64,000 nucleotides of DNA. Origin: Chiridota heheva. Taxonomy: Eukaryota > Echinodermata > Holothuroidea > Apodida > Chiridotidae. The notes beneath the pieces were generated by a model, which searched no databases, was not told where the DNA came from, and worked only from the letters and a program-made list of their open reading frames with translations. The first letter of the stretch is position 1. Each line of letters opens with the position of its first letter. Position numbers and translations under genes: made by a program. Positions 57,399-64,000 of this stretch are shown here, piece after piece. The stretch spans positions 10,001 to 74,000 of the forward strand of contig JAIGNY010004470.1 in assembly GCA_020152595.1 (NCBI GenBank), written 5' to 3'.

Positions 57399-60300
57399 CT
57401 TGAAAAAGTATAAAAAAAAAAACACTTTAAAATCGATGAACTCTTTTTTTTTAACAAATGTACTACTGGCAAGGCTAGGTCTTCAAAGGCATACAGTGAC
57501 AAAAACTCAGATAGTGTGACATAAACATAATGAAAGGAGTTCTTCATGAATTGATAAGCATGCAGAAGAGAGGAGATAAAACTGAAGGGGCCTGTTTAAT
57601 TGAACTGTTCAATACAGTTCTAGGCAGAAAGGATGCTATATGATAGTATCCATGTTTGAAAATCTTGGAAGTTCTTTCCACAAACATAAAAGATTGATTA
57701 GTTTTCTCCCTCTGCTATTTATGAAGCTTGTGAACCTTGTACTGTTAGTTTTCAATAGTCCTCCTGAATTAATAATGTTATCATCATTTCCGTCTGATAT
57801 CAATAATTTGACCGAAGCATGCTTTGGAGGACTGCAAAAAAACCCATTAAGTTAAGATATTTTCTCCAAAATGATAGTCAATATTTGGTGAATCTTCCAA
57901 ACACTTGAATGTTCCTAAAATGATGTGATTAGGAATACACAATAGGTATTAAATGTCTACAGGGTTAACAGGTATATGGACAGGTAGCAACAACATGGCC
58001 TACAATAGCCTGAAATATACTGAAGATCATAAAAATAGCAAACGTCCCATCAAAATCAGTTAAAAATTGACAATTTAAAAGCATTTTAAAATTTTGGTAC
58101 TGATTTAACATAAATTGAGCAATACTTTCTGACATCAGAAAATAACACCATGGCTATTGCTAATGTTAACTTATTGTTTTTCAACTCTTTCCCAAAATTG
58201 TATAAGAGGAAGCAGTTGGCTATAATGCACAGCAAATAGAATTTTGCTATAGTCTTGATCAATATTTAACAGTAAATGCAATTTGATCATGTGGTGTCTG
58301 ATATCTAGGAGAGAAATATGCATGATATTAAAGATTTTGAGTTGGGTTTGTCCCATGTTTTTTTTTCACATGTTGGAAAATTCTTCAGAATTTATCTGCT
58401 CAGAATTGTATGCTCCTCCATCTAAATAAAAACTCTACGTGTACCTACACCTTGAACAAATAGCCTGCCTGCAAGCACAGCACAAATATTTTTCCACTTT
58501 GTGTAATATGGGAAAGTAAATCTAAAAGGAAACCTGGTCAGTAAAGAAAAAATTAACAGCAGGCAAATTATTGTAAAGATGTGCTATTCAAATTTATGAA
58601 TCTAAACCATTATTACCAGAGATCATAACGTCATACGGCCAATATTGCATATAGGCCATAAAAATATGAAACTTCTGTACAAAAAATTGTGACGCGTTTA
58701 CGGTTGGTTAGCAGTGTAGCGCGAGTGAGTAAGTAATAGCAGGCCGTTTGACTGAGTGATAGCATACTGGCTGGGCCGGGCAGAGAAGACGAAAAGATAC
58801 GATAGAGAGTGAGTTTTGAAAAAACTTTATAATTTCCGTTCAGGTTAGATGGGAAAAGTTGCCAAAACATGCAAACCAGCCTTTCATTATTTTATTTTTG
58901 TTATTATTTTTTTGGAGGACAGAAACCAATTCTTTGCATAAGAACAAAAAGTCATAAATTAATGTTGAATCCTTTAGGCTTTTGTCATTAACATTAGGCC
59001 TACAAGTTGCGTTGTTCCAGTTCTGCGAGATAATTTAAAATTAGATTGGCAGATTAACAAATCTTTCAGCAATGGCATAATTTTGCCATAGGTCTGTTTT
59101 ACTCAGTACACATTGGTCTGACGTACAGTATGAAGAAACTTAATCAACTTTTGTCCAAATCTCAAACATCTCGCATCAATAAGGTCTGTCGCTGGTCTAG
59201 CTCAAGATTTATGTTAGCATTAAATGCGATGATGTATGTGTTAATATAACATATAGGCCTAAATCCTTCAGTGTTACTGTTAATCATCCATACATAGTTA
59301 TTTGCTTTTATTTCTGTGGTAGGTCTAGGGCCTTATTAATAGTAATAACAAAAAATGCGAAAAGTCAAAAACTAAAAAATTAAATTAAAGTGGGAGCCCA
59401 ACCCACTATCAGAGTAATCTCAGACTAGTCGCTGGTCCTAACAAAATTTGAGCTATTAAAAAAATCAACACCATTACTATATCAACTACTTAAGATACAG
59501 TCATAGCCTAACTTTGTGGAGTGAAGCTGATGAAGGAATAGTTTACTGTTCTAGGCCTAGCGTAAAAGGGATATTTCAACCGCAGGGCTGGGCGTATTTA
59601 AGACAGAAATGTCAACTCCCTGGTCTAAGTGGACTAATTAAATTAAGAAACATAGTGTTAGGACTATTTCACAATCACTAAAGAGAGGTGAAAGCATCCC
59701 ACTTGAATTAAAAAGGGGACTGAGCAATTACAAAAACATCCTTTTTGCCTTTCAACTTAGGGGTCAGGTGATTGTGTAATGAAGATGCATTGCTGATTTC
59801 TAAAGACCTGCTGTGTGTGAATGTTCTATGCATAATTCCCTGGTTACGACTAATATGTAACACTTTATAATCCCACTATAAAATGAGCCAAGGCACATGC
59901 AGTCCACAGGATGTCTTTTGTTTTGCCAGCAGCTGCAGGCTCGTTGCATCACAGATGAAATACAGCAAAATTGTCACAAAAGTTACATACAGAAAATAAA
60001 TTTAGGCTTTTAATGTATATTCATCAAGGGAGGTAAAAGCAAGCAAGATATGTGAAAACCTTTCCTGGGTGCACTTGTAAAGCTGCCGCAATCGATATGT
60101 GCCAGTTTAAAGTACAGCTTCTATTGTTATTGTAAGGAGCTTATTTCTGGTGTGTGCACTGGAGAGAATAAAACTGTTTTGACTGTGATCGGTACTAGCG
60201 GGATTTTGGCATTGATATGTGACCATTAAAGCTTTAGCAAAAGGTCATTTACTTGTTCAGAAAAAAACAATCAGCCATGCATTGTGATAAAACAATCGCC

Positions 60301-61027
60301 CGTTCCCTTATCCTCCGATTATAACCTTTCTTATGAATGGATTAACTATAGATTTACCCTACAATTTTAACTGCCTAGCCTCCATAAAAGACTTCAATTC
60401 TTTTTTTAAAATAAATTCAATTTTAAATAATAAACAAAAGAAACACTAGGCCGAGTGCATACTATACCTTCATCAGCTGAACTCTACAAACAGACAAAGG
60501 TTGCTGACTATGGGAATAAGAAATTTCACCGAAATAAAAGATCTACTGTATATGCCTAATTCATATCTGAAAAGTATAGAGCTGTCACTGAAATCATCAT
60601 CATCACTTCTTATTTGACACCCGCAATTGGGGTGCCATGAAATAAGGTTGATGAAACCTTTGTAAATAAGTTGTAATATTGTTTATACTATTTCCAACTC
60701 ACTCCAAAGTGGCATCTACTGTACTGTATAGGCCTACAGTATGTGATTTAAAGATTGTCAATAGATGTGTGTGGCATAGGCATACAGTATGAAATTTAAA
60801 ACTGTCAATAGATGTGTTTGCAAAGGCATTTCTATTTTGAAAAAAACTGATGGTGTGTAGTTTCATCTGTTCATTGATGCAAACAAGTTTTCAGTTATTG
60901 CCTGCATTGAAATTTACAACCAACTTTTAAATTTAAAAAAAAAGGCTGATGGCCTATGTTTATTAAAACAAAATGTATAGAGTATTAACTTACAAAGTAG
61001 GGATAGCAGGTAGAAATAACAAACATA
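57399..61027. other. Presumed NADSYN1 intron, no exon seen
   Basis: AT-rich, with no recognisable exon on either strand. It includes a T-rich block near 58866-58915. If the gene continues upstream, all of 57399-64000 is one intron. Confidence 0.4.
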
Positions 61028-61102
61028 GTGCATTTGTGCATAGTGCAGAGCGCATTTGTGCAGAGCGCATTTGTGCATAGCGCATTTGTGCATAGCGCAT
61101 TT
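61028..61102. repeat. 15-bp tandem repeat
   Basis: About five copies of GCGCATTTGTGCATA, some with GCAGA in place of GCATA. Confidence 0.85.
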
Positions 61103-61649
61103 GTTTTGCATGATTTCTTTTCATGAATATATTCTGGTTTAAATCAGTAGCATGTATCTCGGCAATCAAACCAGGCTTAAAAAATTGTTGAATTTTGATA
61201 ATATTATGTGAAGATCATTTCAGGTACTGAAAGTAGTATCAAATAGATTAATCTTCACAGAAAAGAACATTTTTCTGCAGATGTTCACATGTTTGAAGAA
61301 ATTTTGATCTTCATACATCTTCACTGGGTAATTCTCACTTAAGACAAATGAACTTATTGAAGGTATTTTAATTTGCACACAGTGTGCATAATGATACATT
61401 TCTAAGAGCAGCTATTATTCAATACAAACAAACAGCTTCTTGATATGGAACTGTACATTCATAATTTACATTGGCCTATACTATTTTTCTATCTTACAGT
61501 TGTATGACAGCCTGACAGGTAAATAAATCAGTATGTCATATATGGAACATGCACTATTGCGGCTAACTGTGATAGGTAAAATCTATTGGAAATCTTAAGC
61601 ACATGTCAATTAGAATCTAAAGAAAATATCAAGTACACATCTGAAGTAG

Positions 61650-61975
61650 ATGTACATCAAGAGTGACAAATTTTTGTCAGATTCAACAAATGAATGTCAG
61701 ATAGACATCTAAAGCAAATGTGCAAATTTTTAAGAGTGGCAAATATGTGTCAGGTTTAACAAGAAAATGTCAGGAAGACATTTGAAGTAGATGTACATAG
61801 GCCTAAATAAGTGGCAAATGATTGTCAGGTTTAACAAGAAAATATCAGGTAGACATCTGAAGTAGATGTACATATAAAAGAGTGGAATATGATTGTCAAG
61901 TTTAACAAGAAAATGTCGGGTAGACATCTAAAGTAGATGTACATTAAGAGTGACAAATAGTTGTCAGGTTTGACC
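61650..61975. repeat. ~62-70 bp tandem repeat, about five copies
   Basis: Each unit contains AGTGGCAAAT or a variant, TTGTCAGGTTTAACAAGAAA, ATGTCAGG(T/A)AGACATCT and GAAGTAGATGTACAT. Copies begin near 61660, 61733, 61810, 61880 and 61945. Confidence 0.8.
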
Positions 61976-62158
61976 TGCAACAGTATGCCAGCATGTACAA
62001 GGGATATAGGCCTACTGAGCATTATTTAATTTGCATCTTTTAATCTCATTATAAGCTTAAAGGTTTATCAACATGTGTAGGCAAAAGTAGCTCAATTGTT
62101 TCATAGCAGCACAACATCTCATCAAAATTGGTTAAACAGCGGGTGAAATCTCAAGCCT

Positions 62159-62275
62159 TAATTTGCATACTTTATGTAAATTTTGTGATGTACAGTAATT
62201 TGCATACTTTATGTAAATTTTGTGATGTACAGTAATTTGCATACTATATGTAATTTTGTGATGTGCAGTATTACT
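62159..62275. repeat. 37-bp tandem repeat, three copies
   Basis: TAATTTGCATACTTTATGTA followed by AATTTTGTGATGTACAG occurs three times with a few changes in the last copy. Confidence 0.85.
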
Positions 62276-63290
62276 GGCCAGGACGACCTTGATGTTTTCT
62301 TTATTAAGTTCATTGTTATTTAAATATCTTCCATAATTCGTCAAAGTGGTGCTTAAAATTTGGACCCATCATTTTGAGTCTTTGCCATGCATGCACCTAA
62401 TAACATTCTAGTGCTCCCTGCCTCTGATTGCAATGTGAGCTCGAATGACTATACCAGGTGCAGGCTTGGCCTATGCTGCCCTAAATCATGTTTTATGTAT
62501 GCATTTTAGTACAAATCTGTTAATCAAATATCAATAACAATATTTTCGTGAATTGTCAGGGTGGCCAAGGCTTTAGTTGTTCTAAGATTAAGCTAACTGT
62601 CGTAACATCAAAGCATACAAAAACATTTTTTTCATAATGAAAAATAAAATTCCTCAGCTGCATTAACTTTGGGTCCACTATGCTACTCATAATAGGCCTA
62701 CTTGTGAGTCATAGGCCTAATCCAAGATTCCTCTAACATCCATTTCATTCAATTTTTGTGTTTCTTGACATTTTGCATTTGTTTGCTATAATAGGCCTGT
62801 GGATGGTGTCAATTCAAAACAAAAGCAAATTTCAAACAGTCAAACGACGTATTAATAATACTGAAGGATATTATTTGTATCAACAACATGAAAGCTAGAG
62901 AGATCCAGAGCAAAGGAGTTCGAGTATGAAGATCCGTACTAGGCCCAGAAGATTCTCCAGCTAGGCATTGGCTAGACCTAATGCAAAATGTTTAATTTCA
63001 TGGACAACGCATCCAGATTAATGGCCTACAGCTTTTTCTAAGGTTAAAAACCCTTCATTCTAACTATTCAATCAAATAATCATATTACAATTGCCGACAT
63101 CAATGAGTTTTCATAGTGGCTGATAACTGATTTATGTCAAATCCGTAACACTAGGCCTAGGCCTATTTTTTTTTATAGTTTCCTTGCGAAAAGCAACCAA
63201 ATTTTCACAATCACCAAATTTTATCAATTATTGGTCAGTATTATTTTGCACACTAATTTCTGATCAAATGGTAGTGTTTCGTTGAAATTT
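62276..63290. other. Presumed intron or intergenic stretch, no gene seen
   Basis: AT-rich sequence with frequent TAGGCCTA phrases. No recognisable coding. Confidence 0.4.
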
Positions 63291-63805
63291 ATTCATTAAG
63301 TAAGCCACACCAACCCATTTATTCATTAAATAAGCCACACCATCCTATTTATTCATTAAATAAGCCAAACCAACCCATTTATTCATTAATTAAGTCAAAC
63401 CAACCCATTTATTCATTAAATAAGCCAACCCAACCCATTTATTTATCAAATAAGCCAAACCAACCCATTTATGCATTAAATAAGCCAGAATAACGCATTT
63501 ATTCATTAATTTAGCCAAACCAACACATTTATTCATTAAATAAGCCAAAATAACACATTTATTCATTAAACAAGCCAAATTAACCCATTTATTCATTAAA
63601 CAATTAAGCCAAACCAACCCATTTATTTATTAAATAAGCCAAAATAACACATTTATTCATTAAATAAGCCGGACCAACCCATTTATTTATTAAATAAGCC
63701 AAACCAACCCATTTATTCATTAAAAACGCCAAACCAACCCATTTATTCATCAAATAAGCCAAAATAACCCATTTATTCATTAAATAGGCCAAACCAACCC
63801 TTTTT
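63291..63805. repeat. 30-bp minisatellite, ~17 copies
   Basis: The unit is TAAGCCAAACCAACCCATTT followed by ATTCATTAAA. The most variable part is the CCAAACCAACC segment, with recurrent AAAATAACA variants. The 30-bp period keeps minus-strand frames open in a ten-residue pattern, which I do not take as coding. Confidence 0.92.
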
Positions 63806-64000
63806 TTATGCATATTTCCTCATCAATCCAAGTAACTTGCAAGTAGAACTTGTGATTACATACGCATTGTATCTTCCCGTGATGCCCGTACTAGTCTCAA
63901 ACAAATACACCATAAATTAAGTTGAACATTAAGGCCAATGAATGAAGAACAAAAATTCAGAAAAATAATGCAAAATAAAATAGATACTAGAGTACATGTA

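Noticed and set aside
63390-63813. Minus-strand frames with a MNKWVGLAYL-like repeat
   Set aside because: By-product of the 30-bp array; no independent coding evidence.

Overview
This is animal nuclear DNA, AT-rich and dense in repeats, from what looks like a marine invertebrate. A deuterostome (echinoderm or hemichordate grade) is my best guess. The reasons are a glutamine-dependent NAD synthetase gene split by GT-AG introns, an aminergic-type GPCR, tRNA-derived SINEs, CR1/L2-like and I-clade-like LINEs, many short inverted-repeat DNA elements and many AT-rich minisatellites. The taxon is inferred from general flavour, not from a diagnostic marker.

Only two host genes can be supported, both on the minus strand. 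(1) At 33570-35616 lies a class A aminergic-type receptor, apparently intronless. TM1-5, a long third intracellular loop and TM6-7 are all present. Reading-frame breaks fall only in the loop, and the TM2 sodium-site aspartate is replaced by glycine. (2) At 51621-57398 lie the last three recognisable coding exons of NADSYN1 (glutamine-dependent NAD+ synthetase). Their splice sites are clean, and the terminal exon adds a long basic Ser-Pro-rich tail with a likely nuclear localisation signal. Earlier exons were not found, so they must lie upstream, beyond position 64000 or unrecognised.

Most of the rest is mobile DNA. A nearly complete 5.2-kb LINE with ORF1 zinc knuckles, AP endonuclease, RT and RNase H lies at 38246-43421 (minus), flanked by a 6-bp target-site duplication. 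A second copy of its target sequence at 44597 preserves the empty site. LINE fragments sit at 1-455 and 28819-29065. tRNA-headed SINEs of at least three kinds lie at 18331, 26187, 29578, 30285 and 30979; two kinds share a core. Elements with terminal inverted repeats are at 1196, 11531, 19650, 24908, 27463, 50419, 50664 and 52190. A solo LTR with a perfect 5-bp target duplication (54538-55920) lies inside a NADSYN1 intron. A decayed member of a multicopy protein family lies at 9993-10770.

Tandem arrays are the other theme: a 30-bp array with higher-order structure (17.1-18.3 kb), 46 identical 15-bp copies just after the NADSYN1 stop codon (50891-51580), a 40-bp array that begins at a NADSYN1 splice donor (56325-57262), and arrays at 0.5, 2.8, 6.6, 13.3, 44.8, 46.5, 47.5, 61.0, 61.7, 62.2 and 63.3 kb. 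Several units are multiples of 3 bp, so they give long spurious open frames. I saw no novel gene system. The most useful leads are the NADSYN1 tail, the altered receptor, the shared SINE core, and the young or structured arrays.
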